A stretch of DNA of 43,511 nt from Candidatus Sumerlaeota bacterium (GTDB taxonomy: Bacteria > UBP6 > UBA1177): positions 1-43,511 of the forward strand of contig SLOD01000111.1 in NCBI GenBank assembly GCA_007132725.1, read 5' to 3'. A program made the position numbers and the translations under genes. A model generated the notes under the pieces. The model was not told the origin of the DNA, did not search any database, and worked only from the letters and a program-made list of their open reading frames with translations. Below, piece by piece: positions 25,316 to 33,704 of this stretch; the stretch's first letter is position 1, and every line of letters begins with the position of its first letter.

Positions 25316-26035
25316 TTACAGCTTAATGATATTAAAATTTGAGATAGTAAAAATTCTGGATGAATCAACTTGCTCAGGAATAAAAGAGAAAGTAGAACCT
25401 TCTTTCAAAAGAAGCAAAGGTGCAAATTTTTTATTTTGAGGGTTGTCCTGATCTATGGTTCCGTCTTTCATTTCAAAAGCTACTTTAATTCTTTGCCTTC
25501 CGAAATATCTGCGGAATGGACCTTTGGAGGCTCTGCCGGTGATGGTAATATCAATGAACATTTTTCCACTATCTTCATTAAAAGAAATTGATTCTACCCG
25601 GCTTTCAATAACGTTGTCGCCTGAAAGAGCTTTAGGAGTTTTAGTATCAAGAATTATATTTCCACCGTTACGAGCAGCTTTTTCATCAGTTTGAAGGGAT
25701 ATTCCTATGTCAACACCGCCAATAATAGAAAAAAGCGACTCTACACTGACAGTAGGGAAAAACAGATTCCTGCCTATGATTTCAATACTCATGCCGGGAA
25801 AAGCCTCAAGAAGCTTCGTTCTTAAAGTTTGAGGGTCGATGTTTTTTGCGGGACTCAACATGACACCATTGTTTTTTTCACTCCAGGATGATGCCAAAAC
25901 CGGCAGCCATGTGCCGTCGACACCTTTTATAACTACAGGATCAGCATATATTTGAATAGAAACAATAAAGATAAACAAACTGAAAAATGTTTTAAAAAAG
26001 AACTTTAAAATTTTACGGTGGCTATTCTTTTTCAT
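25316..26035 (-). CDS. Exported protein of unknown function (LolA-like in size and layout)
   Basis: From ATG 26035 the protein has 239 residues; the ORF-track start at 26116 lies deep in lgt and lacks a ribosome site, whereas AGAGGG precedes ATG 26035. A signal peptide is evident (about 1-31, FFKTFFSLFIFIVSIQIYA). The mature part is beta-rich (VVIKGVDGTWLPVLASSW ... KMFIDITITGRASKGPF) and might be a periplasmic lipid- or ligand-handling protein. LolA-like character is only a size and fold impression. It overlaps lgt by 14 bases and abuts rimO, so expression is coupled. Confidence 0.65.
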   Translation of the reverse strand: MKKNSHRKILKFFFKTFFSLFIFIVSIQIYADPVVIKGVDGTWLPVLASSWSEKNNGVMLSPAKNIDPQTLRTKLLEAFPGMSIEIIGRNLFFPTVSVESLFSIIGGVDIGISLQTDEKAARNGGNIILDTKTPKALSGDNVIESRVESISFNEDSGKMFIDITITGRASKGPFRRYFGRQRIKVAFEMKDGTIDQDNPQNKKFAPLLLLKEGSTFSFIPEQVDSSRIFTISNFNIIKL

Positions 26036-26909
26036 TTTTTTCCCTCTTTTCAGGTAACGGTTCGTTTTTAAACGCATGATAAAAGGCATATATTCCAAAT
26101 AAAACAAATGGGACACTCAACATTTGCCCCATTTTAATACCTTCCTGAAAGACCTGATGTTCCTTTATAAACTCTATAAAAAACCTGAAAGTAAAATAGC
26201 TGGTAAGAAAAATACCGACATATATCCCCGGTCTTTTCAATTTAGGGAAAAGGTATGAAACTGTCAGCATTACGGCAAGTATTATAAATCCTCCTGCGGC
26301 TTCATATAGTTGGGAAGGATATCTTACAGGCCAATATTGTATAAGGCAGTTCATATCGAGAATATCGCACTTTCCCATAGCCATATTTTTTGCCAGTAAC
26401 TCATCCGGAGCATGTCTAAGGAATTTAAATCCCCATGACGAGGTTGTTTGTGCCCCGACGATCTCACTGTTCATGAAATTGCCGAGTCTTACAAGCGTGG
26501 CCCCTACAGCGGCGGCAAAAACAATGCCGTCAGACAATTCAAAAAACCTTATATCATTCTTTTTTATAAATAGAAAAACAGCTGTTATAAGACCTATGGT
26601 AGCTCCGTGGCTGGCAACTCCTCCTTTGTGTATCTTCAGTATTTCAAGAGGATTGTTCAAGTAGAATTGAGGCTCATAAAAAAAACAATGTACCAATCTT
26701 GCTCCTATTATTACACCAAGTACACCCCATACAAGAAAATCGTCTGCCACTTTATCTTTAAAACCGTATTGCCTTAAAATCCTCCTGAAAAGAAAAAAGC
26801 CGATAAGAATAGTTAAAGCAAAAAAAAGTCCATAGTATCTCAACTCAAAGTTACCTATAGTTAAAAGTACCGGACTTGGATCCCAAATTACATAGCCGTC
26901 CATATTCAT
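26022..26909 (-). CDS. lgt: Prolipoprotein diacylglyceryl transferase
   Basis: This 295-residue inner-membrane enzyme transfers diacylglycerol from phosphatidylglycerol to the lipobox cysteine, the first step of lipoprotein maturation. About seven membrane helices are visible. Family blocks are YYGLFFALTILIGF (RYYG, near 25), GARLVHCFFYE, HKGGVASHGA (the HGGL/HG region with catalytic His) and the Lgt signature VRLGNFMNSEIVG (about 138-150). The C-terminus is FRFFIEFIKEHQ, also typical. AAGGAG precedes ATG 26909. Several lipoproteins encoded in this window would be its substrates, including the gene directly upstream. Confidence 0.96.
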   Translation of the reverse strand: MNMDGYVIWDPSPVLLTIGNFELRYYGLFFALTILIGFFLFRRILRQYGFKDKVADDFLVWGVLGVIIGARLVHCFFYEPQFYLNNPLEILKIHKGGVASHGATIGLITAVFLFIKKNDIRFFELSDGIVFAAAVGATLVRLGNFMNSEIVGAQTTSSWGFKFLRHAPDELLAKNMAMGKCDILDMNCLIQYWPVRYPSQLYEAAGGFIILAVMLTVSYLFPKLKRPGIYVGIFLTSYFTFRFFIEFIKEHQVFQEGIKMGQMLSVPFVLFGIYAFYHAFKNEPLPEKREKNEKE

Positions 26910-26930
26910 TATTTTCTCCTTTTCAAAACC

Positions 26931-28106
26931 TTAACTCAAAGGTTCCACAGTAAACAACAGTTTTGCTTTGATATCCATCAAAAGTTCTCCATCAGGTCTT
27001 CCCGCCTGCGGAAAAAAGATATAGTAGCTTTTTGCACCTATTTGAAAATCAAGACTTTTTATAGATTTTTGAAGAATATTCTTTCCGTGATAAGAATAAA
27101 GAAGCTCTATAGAGTCTCCTACTTCAAAAGAGTCTGCTCCAAAATACCCGATAAGATACTTTTCTTTTATTTCCGGATCATCGGAAAAGTAGTTTTCCAC
27201 TTCTCCATCCTCGTTAACCCCCATTTTAATACAGTTTTCATCATTTGTTTCAGGACATTCTGAACCATCAGGAAGAAAATACATTACCGGCTGACTGAAA
27301 AGTTCGGCTTCAAGTATGAAAGCAGAAGCTCTCTGATCATTTTTAAAATCGGGAGATTTGATAACTGAAAAGGTTAGGTCATTTAAAGTGGCTGAATATA
27401 TTTTGTCAAGGTATCCGGAATATTTTTGGAGGTCTTTTACTTCTGATAAAGCTATCCTTACCGGCTCATTTTCATGGCTAACTTTCAGATATACACAGTC
27501 TCTTTTCAAATCTTCCACTGTTCTTTTTTCATCAAGACAAAATTTAAAAGTATTTTCTCTTTCCAAGTCCTCTTTTTTACAAAAATCATTTATGTTGATA
27601 ATATCCATCCTAATCCTGTCATCTGAAAAAATATTTTTTTCATCAAAATCACAAATACTGAAAGTAAGCTCTTTTTCATAGTTTCTTGTGACATCGGGAA
27701 TACCTGCCTGTTGGATAGTAGATTCGATGGCCACTGTTTTTATAACATTTTTTCCTGAAATAAGATCAATAAAATCATCTGTTTTAAACAAAGGATTTTT
27801 AATGTCAAAAACTATCTCAGTGTTTTCCCCGAATTCATTTTTAATATCATTTTCTATTTCAGAGACAGCGGTTCCAGAAATTTTTTCTGTTACATCTTTT
27901 GTCTGTTTTGAAAGTGTGGAATCAAGCAATCCCAGACCGTCATTGATGTCGATCTTATACTCCGAAGGGCTGGCATCGGGGTTGTTTTTATCGAAAGGAT
28001 AGCTTACAGTTATTGAGATAAGTAATATTTCAGAACATCCGACGATAGATAGTATGAGAAATATCATTGCAACAATAGATTTGATCAGAATTTTTTTACT
28101 TTTCAT
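26931..28106 (-). CDS. Lipoprotein of unknown function
   Basis: From ATG 28106 the protein has 391 residues (GTG 28118 is the ORF-track alternative; both lie inside the end of prfB). A lipoprotein signal, IFLILSIVGCSE, gives acylation at the Cys. The mature chain is acidic with several paired cysteines (SICDFDE, DFCKKED, FKFCLDE, DGSECPETNDENC) that could form disulfides, and is mostly beta/alpha mixed without a recognised domain. It is likely anchored to the outer membrane (Ser at +2). It lies between prfB and lgt in one transcript. Function is unknown. Confidence 0.7.
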   Translation of the reverse strand: MKSKKILIKSIVAMIFLILSIVGCSEILLISITVSYPFDKNNPDASPSEYKIDINDGLGLLDSTLSKQTKDVTEKISGTAVSEIENDIKNEFGENTEIVFDIKNPLFKTDDFIDLISGKNVIKTVAIESTIQQAGIPDVTRNYEKELTFSICDFDEKNIFSDDRIRMDIININDFCKKEDLERENTFKFCLDEKRTVEDLKRDCVYLKVSHENEPVRIALSEVKDLQKYSGYLDKIYSATLNDLTFSVIKSPDFKNDQRASAFILEAELFSQPVMYFLPDGSECPETNDENCIKMGVNEDGEVENYFSDDPEIKEKYLIGYFGADSFEVGDSIELLYSYHGKNILQKSIKSLDFQIGAKSYYIFFPQAGRPDGELLMDIKAKLLFTVEPLS

Positions 28107-29220
28107 TTTCTTCACCATATTTAAGTAGGTAATTTTCCATTATTTCATCAAGCAACTCTTCTCCGTTAAGGACAGCTTCGGCATTTCCTGTTTCAAAATC
28201 TGTGCGATGATCTTTTACCATTTTATAAGGGTGGAGAACATAGCTTCTTATTTGTGATCCGAAATCAATACCCATTTTCTGTTTTTCATGTTCAGCAGAT
28301 TCTTCCATTTTTTTCTTCATTTCCATTTCATAAAGTTTTGAGCGAAGTATTTTCATTGCAGTCGCTTTGTTTTTGTGCTGGCTCCTTTCATTCTGGCATT
28401 GTGCTACCATGCCTGTAGGTATATGCGTTATTCTGATAGCTGAGTCAGTTGTATTTACATGCTGCCCTCCGGCACCTCCAGCCCTGAAAGTATCTATTTT
28501 AAGGTCTTTTTCATCAATATCAACTTCGATTGAATCATCTATTTCAGGAGTAACAAAGACACTTGCAAATGATGTGTGCCGTCTTTTGTTTGAATCAAAA
28601 GGAGATATTCTTACAAGGCGGTGGACGCCGATTTCGGCTTTTGCGTATCCGTATGCATAATCTCCGTCAAATATAATGGTCATACTCTTTAATCCTGAAG
28701 CATCGTCTCCGGTAACTCTGTCAATGATCTCCGTTTTAAATCCTTTTCTTTCTCCCCATCGTAAATACATCCTTGAAAGCATAACAGCCCAGTCCTGGGA
28801 CTCTCTGCCCCCTGCACCTGCATTAATGTTTAAGATAGCATTTAAAGGATCGGTTTCTCCTCCGAGCATTTTCCGGAATTCAATTTTAGAAAGTATTTTT
28901 TCTGTTTCAGACAGAACTTTGATTGCTTCAAACTCCATAGAGGAATCTTCTTCAAGCAGCTCCCTGGCAATAAGAAGTTCTTCAGATTTTGTTTCAAAGT
29001 TATTAAAAAGAGATATTTCTGTTTCTAAAATTCTTTTTTCTTTGTTAAGCCCGGCTATTTTTACATTATCTGTCCATATCTCTGGAGAGTTCAGAGATTC
29101 TTTTATCTTTTCTAAGCGAACTCTTTTTTTGCTGATATCAAGTGATTTAAATAAAATATCAGATTTTTCAGTGATCTCGTTTATCCGTTGTTCAAGTTCT
29201 TTAAGTGTTATCCCGGTCAT
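28096..29220 (-). CDS. prfB: Peptide chain release factor 2
   Basis: This 374-residue class I release factor recognises UGA and UAA. The stop-codon tripeptide SPF appears in VRISPFDSNKRRHTS, which marks RF2 rather than RF1 (PxT). The peptidyl-tRNA hydrolysis motif GGQ is in AGGAGGQHVNTTDSAIRI. Other RF2 blocks (INAGAGGRESQDWAVML, GYAYGYAKAE) are intact. The frame is continuous from ATG 29220 with no internal TGA near codon 26, so the autoregulatory frameshift used by many bacteria is absent. The start follows the PpiC gene stop by three bases and overlaps the lipoprotein gene downstream. Confidence 0.96.
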   Translation of the reverse strand: MTGITLKELEQRINEITEKSDILFKSLDISKKRVRLEKIKESLNSPEIWTDNVKIAGLNKEKRILETEISLFNNFETKSEELLIARELLEEDSSMEFEAIKVLSETEKILSKIEFRKMLGGETDPLNAILNINAGAGGRESQDWAVMLSRMYLRWGERKGFKTEIIDRVTGDDASGLKSMTIIFDGDYAYGYAKAEIGVHRLVRISPFDSNKRRHTSFASVFVTPEIDDSIEVDIDEKDLKIDTFRAGGAGGQHVNTTDSAIRITHIPTGMVAQCQNERSQHKNKATAMKILRSKLYEMEMKKKMEESAEHEKQKMGIDFGSQIRSYVLHPYKMVKDHRTDFETGNAEAVLNGEELLDEIMENYLLKYGEENEK

Positions 29221-29223
29221 AAA

Positions 29224-30063
29224 CTACTCCCAATTCAGGTTGTCAATATTTATTTTGACCCCGTATTCACGAATCATCATATCTCTATATTTGTCCCATT
29301 TTTCAGTGCTTTGAGAGTTTACAAGTTTTTCCACTATTATAGGGTATGCTCTGTTAAAGCTGAGATGTCTTCTGTAGGCGTAACCTGCTATTTCTATTAT
29401 AGTGTAGTAGTTTTCACTATCAAGGTATGGCCCGAGAATTTCTCCAGGAAGCGATGCCAAAACATCTTTTTTCCATAACTCATCCATAACGTCGTTGCTG
29501 AAAAGGCCCCAGTCCCCATTATTTCTTGATAGATTTTCGTCAGTTGAGAAACGGGCGGAAAGGAGCCTGATACTTCCTCCTTTTCTGAGTTTTTCAGCAA
29601 TATCTTCAGCAATTTTTTTGTTGTTTACTCTTACGGCATAAAGTCTATGAAGCTTATCTCTTAAAAAAAGCTCTTTGTTTTCAAGATAATAACTCCTTAC
29701 CATTTCATCATCAATGGAATATATTTCTTTTAAAGTTCTTTTTTTCATATGTTCGACGATGGTTTTTCTTTTAAAGTCATCTATTTTATTTTTAACCTCA
29801 GGAATGTACTCGACACCTTCTTTTATGCCTGTTTCATACAAAAGTTTGTTTGAAAGCTGACTGTAAAGAAAGTTTTTTCTCATGTCAACTGAATCTGAAA
29901 GCCCGTTTTTTCTAAGCCATATTTGATACTTGCTTTGGAATTCAGACAAAGATATCACATCGCCTTTAAAAACATAAATAATATTATCGTCACTCAATCT
30001 GTTACAGCATAAAAACTGAATCGCCAAAAAAGCAATTAATATACAGTAAACACAAACTTTCAT
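29224..30063 (-). CDS. PpiC/SurA-type peptidyl-prolyl isomerase lipoprotein
   Basis: This 279-residue protein has a lipoprotein-like signal (LIAFLAIQFLCC). An N-terminal SurA-like helical domain (about 25-130, YVFKGDVISLSEFQSKY) is followed by a parvulin-type domain (about 135-235): LHRLYAVRVNNKKIAEDIAEKLRKGG, FSTDENLSRNNGDWGLFS and LPGEILGPYLDSENYYTIIEI are the standard blocks. It would assist folding of exported or outer-membrane proteins in the periplasm. It is the first gene of a likely operon with prfB, a lipoprotein, lgt, an exported unknown and rimO. A promoter is proposed just upstream. Confidence 0.88.
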   Translation of the reverse strand: MKVCVYCILIAFLAIQFLCCNRLSDDNIIYVFKGDVISLSEFQSKYQIWLRKNGLSDSVDMRKNFLYSQLSNKLLYETGIKEGVEYIPEVKNKIDDFKRKTIVEHMKKRTLKEIYSIDDEMVRSYYLENKELFLRDKLHRLYAVRVNNKKIAEDIAEKLRKGGSIRLLSARFSTDENLSRNNGDWGLFSNDVMDELWKKDVLASLPGEILGPYLDSENYYTIIEIAGYAYRRHLSFNRAYPIIVEKLVNSQSTEKWDKYRDMMIREYGVKINIDNLNWE

Positions 30064-30086
30064 ACGACCCCCTAAATGCGGGTGTT

Positions 30087-30115
30087 ATTTTACAACAATA
30101 ATTAAAATATTACAA
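30087..30115 (-). promoter_or_regulatory. Candidate promoter for the ppiC-prfB-lgt-rimO cluster
   Basis: On the minus strand TTGTAA (30115-30110), a 17-base spacer and TAAAAT (30092-30087) lie 24 bases before ATG 30063, in the 67-base gap after the protease gene. This divides the minus-strand genes into two likely transcription units. Confidence 0.5.
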
Positions 30116-30130
30116 GGATGTTCAACTGAT

Positions 30131-31744
30131 TTAAAAAAACAGCATAGTGCATCCTCTTTTTGTGCTTGTATCATATCTTTTAAGGGGGTCCGATTCATCT
30201 TCTATACATTTCCCCGATTCTTTATCACATATGAAATGGATCGGACAGTCGTTTTTTGTGCATCCCGTATATTGTTCACCGCAAGATCCTTCAATTGCCA
30301 TTTTAACTGCTTTTTCTGTATCAACTACTCCAAATCCGAAACATTTAGAATGTTCTTTGCCTGGAGGATCAGAAGGGATATTGAGAGAGTCTCTTTGAGA
30401 TTCTTCCAAAGAACAGTTTTGTTCCGGGATCATAGATGCAGCCTTCATACATTTTATAACTTCTTCTGATGTCAGGGCAGGGTTGGCACTTATTATAAGC
30501 CCCGCAATTCCTGATGCTACAGCAGCCGAGGAACTGGTTCCGGTAAAAGATGTTGTATATTCCAGATCTATGTTGTCGGAAAAAACTGAATTGTTAAAGC
30601 CGTATTCCCCCGGCAGATCGGTTGTTACAGAGGCATCAGGCAAGGCAATATCTATCCTGTTCCCGTAGTTAGAGTACTCTGCCATTTTGCCATATTCGTC
30701 AACAGCATTTACAAGTAAAATAGAAGGGTGTTCATAGTTCATATTCAAAGCGGTATCACATCGTGAATTTCCTGCAGCCCAGACAACAATGGAGCCTAAG
30801 CCGTTTCTACCATATTTTGCAGCATATTGAACAGCTTCGTTTCTGAAGTTGTCCGGCTGTATTTCAAGGCATTTTCCATTTTCATCAATATCGATCTCCC
30901 CCCAACTGTTGTTGATTACAGCAGCACCATTGTCAACAAGCCATTTAAAAGCATTTAATGTTCTTGACACTTCGATGTACTCTTCATGGTAATCAAAAAA
31001 CTTGGCAGGTGTTATTGAGCAGTTCCCGCAAATACCTGCAACCCCGATCCTGTTGTCTGTAACAGCACCTATTATTCCGGCAACGGCTGTTCCATGAGCG
31101 GCGATCATGTTGTAATAAGGACCTTTGGCATCGTCAAGAGGGACAACTCCGGTAGAAGGGTTTTTTGCAAAGCTTTTTCCCCGTATGATGTTGTCTCTAA
31201 GATCCGGATGATAGATCGATATCCCTGAATCAAGAACAGCAATTATTGAGTAAGGTTCCCCATATGTGTGTTCCCATGCTTTAGGGGCATTTATCATTGG
31301 AAGATGCCACTGGAGGTCAGCAAAAGGATCGTTAGATATTGAAAGTAATTTGACTTTGATCTTCCAGTCAGGCTGAACCCATTCAACTAACCGGGACTTT
31401 CTGATAATGTCTGATATAGCAAAAGGGTCAGATCCCCGGGGGGATTTGATCTCGATGTAGCATGTATCCTGCCTGCAGTTTGTCCGTATGATTCCGGCAT
31501 CCATTTTTTCTACAAGATGTTCAAACAGTTCTATATTTTTTCCACCTTTTACTTTTGCTGTTATTTTACCGTTAAGATAAAGCGGTCTGTTCCCTGACAA
31601 TACGACGGGCCATCCTTTTTCAGTTTTTTGTTCAAGCTTTGTAAAAGAAACCTTTTTTCCGTTTTCCAGAAAATAAAAAACTTCCAGAGAGTAAATGTTA
31701 AATAAAAAAAATAATGTAACAAAAAAAAGATTTCTTTTAATCAA
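30131..31744 (-). CDS. Subtilisin-like (S8) serine protease with Cys-rich C-terminus
   Basis: This 537-residue exported protease has a signal peptide (1-20, LFFVTLFFLFNIYSLEV), a propeptide-like region (to about 140), and an S8 catalytic domain. The triad is visible: Asp in IIAVLDSGISIYHPD (about 169), His in AAHGTAVAGIIGA (about 216) and Ser in FTGTSSSAAVASGIAGL (about 404). The oxyanion Asn is probably in WAAGNS. The C-terminal tail has a compact cysteine cluster (CGEQYTGCTKNDCPIHFICD) like an EGF-type disulfide knot, then ends in RGCTMLFF. The TTG start overlaps the methyltransferase stop (TTGA) with GAGGAAAAG upstream. The substrate is unknown. Confidence 0.93.
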   Translation of the reverse strand: MIKRNLFFVTLFFLFNIYSLEVFYFLENGKKVSFTKLEQKTEKGWPVVLSGNRPLYLNGKITAKVKGGKNIELFEHLVEKMDAGIIRTNCRQDTCYIEIKSPRGSDPFAISDIIRKSRLVEWVQPDWKIKVKLLSISNDPFADLQWHLPMINAPKAWEHTYGEPYSIIAVLDSGISIYHPDLRDNIIRGKSFAKNPSTGVVPLDDAKGPYYNMIAAHGTAVAGIIGAVTDNRIGVAGICGNCSITPAKFFDYHEEYIEVSRTLNAFKWLVDNGAAVINNSWGEIDIDENGKCLEIQPDNFRNEAVQYAAKYGRNGLGSIVVWAAGNSRCDTALNMNYEHPSILLVNAVDEYGKMAEYSNYGNRIDIALPDASVTTDLPGEYGFNNSVFSDNIDLEYTTSFTGTSSSAAVASGIAGLIISANPALTSEEVIKCMKAASMIPEQNCSLEESQRDSLNIPSDPPGKEHSKCFGFGVVDTEKAVKMAIEGSCGEQYTGCTKNDCPIHFICDKESGKCIEDESDPLKRYDTSTKRGCTMLFF

Positions 31745-32928
31745 CTTTTCCTCAAAATTGCACCAAAGAAAATATCCCGTTTTTCTCCCGGAGCTGTTTT
31801 AAAATAGCTCTCTTTAACTACTTTGCCGAGATTTTCACTGAAATTCAAATTTTCCTTCAGTCTTTTTTCAGCAGACACCATGTAAAACTCAGGATTGTTT
31901 TTAAGGAAGTTCTCAACTACTGATTCATTTTCTTCTTCAAAAAAACTGCATGTTACATATATCAGTTCCCCATTTTTATCTACAAGTCTGCTTTGTTCCT
32001 GAAGAAGCCGGGCTTGAATCTTTGTAAAATTTTTGATGTAGTCTCTGTCAATAACCCATCTGTCGCAAGGGTTTCTTCTTAGAACTCCTGATCCGCTACA
32101 AGGAGCATCAATGAAAACTGTATCGAAATGGGATCCGGTATGTTTATCCCCGGTCGTTTTAATAATTGTTCCAGCTCTTTCGGCCCGGGCTTTAATTTTC
32201 TTAAGTAAGTGTCTTCTTATATCCGAGGCTGTAATATCTATATGAGGAAACAGTGCTTTAATAGCCAAAGATTTACCTCCGCTTCCGCCACAGCAGTCAA
32301 AAAGAGATTTTGAAGAAGGGTTTACAAGATATGATGCCAGTTGACTGGATTCATCTTGAAATTCAAAAGATCCCTGTTTGAAAAGAGGTGTGTTTTTAAG
32401 AGCGGAGCTGTTGTTCTCAACAATAAGTCCAGTCCGGGACAACTTTGTAAAAATAGTTTTATACCCGGCTGTTTCAAGCTGTTTTGCCAGAGTTTCACGA
32501 TTTGTCTTTAATAAATTAGTTCTTAAGGTTGTTTCTCCTGTTGAATTGAACCACTTAATATAGTTCTTGCCATATGAATCCAAAATTTTTGACAGGAGAA
32601 ATGGAGGAAAAGAAAAATCAAATAATAGGAGATAATCTCCATTTTTTTTCATTTCATCTATAATATTTTTCAGATCCTTATCAGGTTCATTATCATAAAG
32701 CATGGCGATAACTGCAGACAGATCTTTTCTAAGACTCAATATCCTGTCAAATAAAAACCGATGCCTCATATAATAAAAAAATCTGTCCCGAATCCATGTT
32801 CTGTCTCTTTTCCCCAGATTAGTATTTTTAAAAAATTTTTTTAAAAATATGTCAGCTTTGTCATTACTTTTAACAAAAAGATCGATTGTCTGTCTAAGAT
32901 GCATATCAAGAAAACGATTATATCTCAT
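31741..32928 (-). CDS. RsmB/NOL1-family rRNA m5C methyltransferase
   Basis: This 395-residue SAM-dependent RNA methyltransferase has an N-terminal NusB-like helical region (about 1-130). The Rossmann core shows DCCGGSGGKSLAIKAL (SAM loop), ITASDIRRHLLKK, FIDAPCSGSGVLRRNP with the PC cysteine that releases product, and ELIYVTCSFFEEENESVVENFL with the TC catalytic cysteine that attacks C6. Both cysteines are present, so it is probably active on cytosine 5 of rRNA; assignment to RsmB (16S C967) over RsmF is by layout only. It starts by ATGA overlap with aroE. Confidence 0.88.
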   Translation of the reverse strand: MRYNRFLDMHLRQTIDLFVKSNDKADIFLKKFFKNTNLGKRDRTWIRDRFFYYMRHRFLFDRILSLRKDLSAVIAMLYDNEPDKDLKNIIDEMKKNGDYLLLFDFSFPPFLLSKILDSYGKNYIKWFNSTGETTLRTNLLKTNRETLAKQLETAGYKTIFTKLSRTGLIVENNSSALKNTPLFKQGSFEFQDESSQLASYLVNPSSKSLFDCCGGSGGKSLAIKALFPHIDITASDIRRHLLKKIKARAERAGTIIKTTGDKHTGSHFDTVFIDAPCSGSGVLRRNPCDRWVIDRDYIKNFTKIQARLLQEQSRLVDKNGELIYVTCSFFEEENESVVENFLKNNPEFYMVSAEKRLKENLNFSENLGKVVKESYFKTAPGEKRDIFFGAILRKS

Positions 32929-33704
32929 TCTTTATGTCTACCTGCTAAATAACTGAGTAAAAATGTGTTTGAGTGTGCTTTTGCGTGAAGAGATGTGAGC
33001 TTTATATATGTTTCAAAGGGGATTTTTTTGTCCATCCATTTTTCAAAAGACAAAGCCCCTTGACATGCAAGCATCCCTTTTGCACTTTCAGGAACATCCC
33101 CTTGTTCGTAGCTGATATCTAGGATGTTCTTTCCTCTTATAGGAAAAGGGAGAGTATTTACAGTTGGGATATCGGGAGAATATTTTTCAAGAGATACGAA
33201 TTTTCCAAAGTTTTCTTCCCATCCTTTAAATTTTCTTCCGCATATTATCACTTTAATTTTATTTTTGAAAAAAGTATATGCTATAGCCCTGGCACTTCCT
33301 CCATTTCCGATGATCTGTATGACAGAGTCAAGCTTTGATCTCATTTCCATCCATTTAAACAATCCTTCTCCATCAGTATTATCTCCCACCAGCTTCCCGG
33401 AACTTTTAAAAATGGTGTTCACAGATCCTGAACAAAGAGCCGCTTCAGTAAGCTGGTCACACATTGAAAGAGCCTCAACTTTAAAAGGCATTGTTATGTT
33501 GGCCCCGGCACAATTCTTTTTTGATAAAATTTTTTTAAAAGAGTGGCCACTTCCCCTGAAAGGAGAATAGATCAGTCTGTAACCATTGAGAGAGGCAACA
33601 TGTTCTTGAAAAAAAATAGAGAGCGAATAGGTTAAAGGATCTCCCCAGATGTGTATTTTAAAATTTTTTTTAAAGGTCCCAGTAGTAGGAAAAGACTTGT
33701 TCAC
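32925..33704 (-). CDS. aroE: Shikimate dehydrogenase
   Basis: This 259-residue enzyme reduces 3-dehydroshikimate to shikimate with NADPH in the chorismate pathway. The N-terminal substrate motif is PLTYSLS; GANITMPFK carries the catalytic Lys (usual form NVTxPxK) and GDNTDGEG the catalytic Asp. The nucleotide-binding loop IGNGGSARAIAY and ICGRK follow. Length is slightly short for AroE (about 270). The GTG start at 33704 lies 35 bases inside the upstream gene and no ATG is available before the first strand, so a long overlap is real unless the upstream stop is misread. No other aro genes are nearby. Confidence 0.93.
   Translation of the reverse strand: MNKSFPTTGTFKKNFKIHIWGDPLTYSLSIFFQEHVASLNGYRLIYSPFRGSGHSFKKILSKKNCAGANITMPFKVEALSMCDQLTEAALCSGSVNTIFKSSGKLVGDNTDGEGLFKWMEMRSKLDSVIQIIGNGGSARAIAYTFFKNKIKVIICGRKFKGWEENFGKFVSLEKYSPDIPTVNTLPFPIRGKNILDISYEQGDVPESAKGMLACQGALSFEKWMDKKIPFETYIKLTSLHAKAHSNTFLLSYLAGRHKE

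Noticed and set aside
28676-29314. 212-codon plus-strand ORF over prfB
   Set aside because: Lies opposite a clearly conserved release factor gene; low-complexity Ser/Ile composition and no ribosome site.
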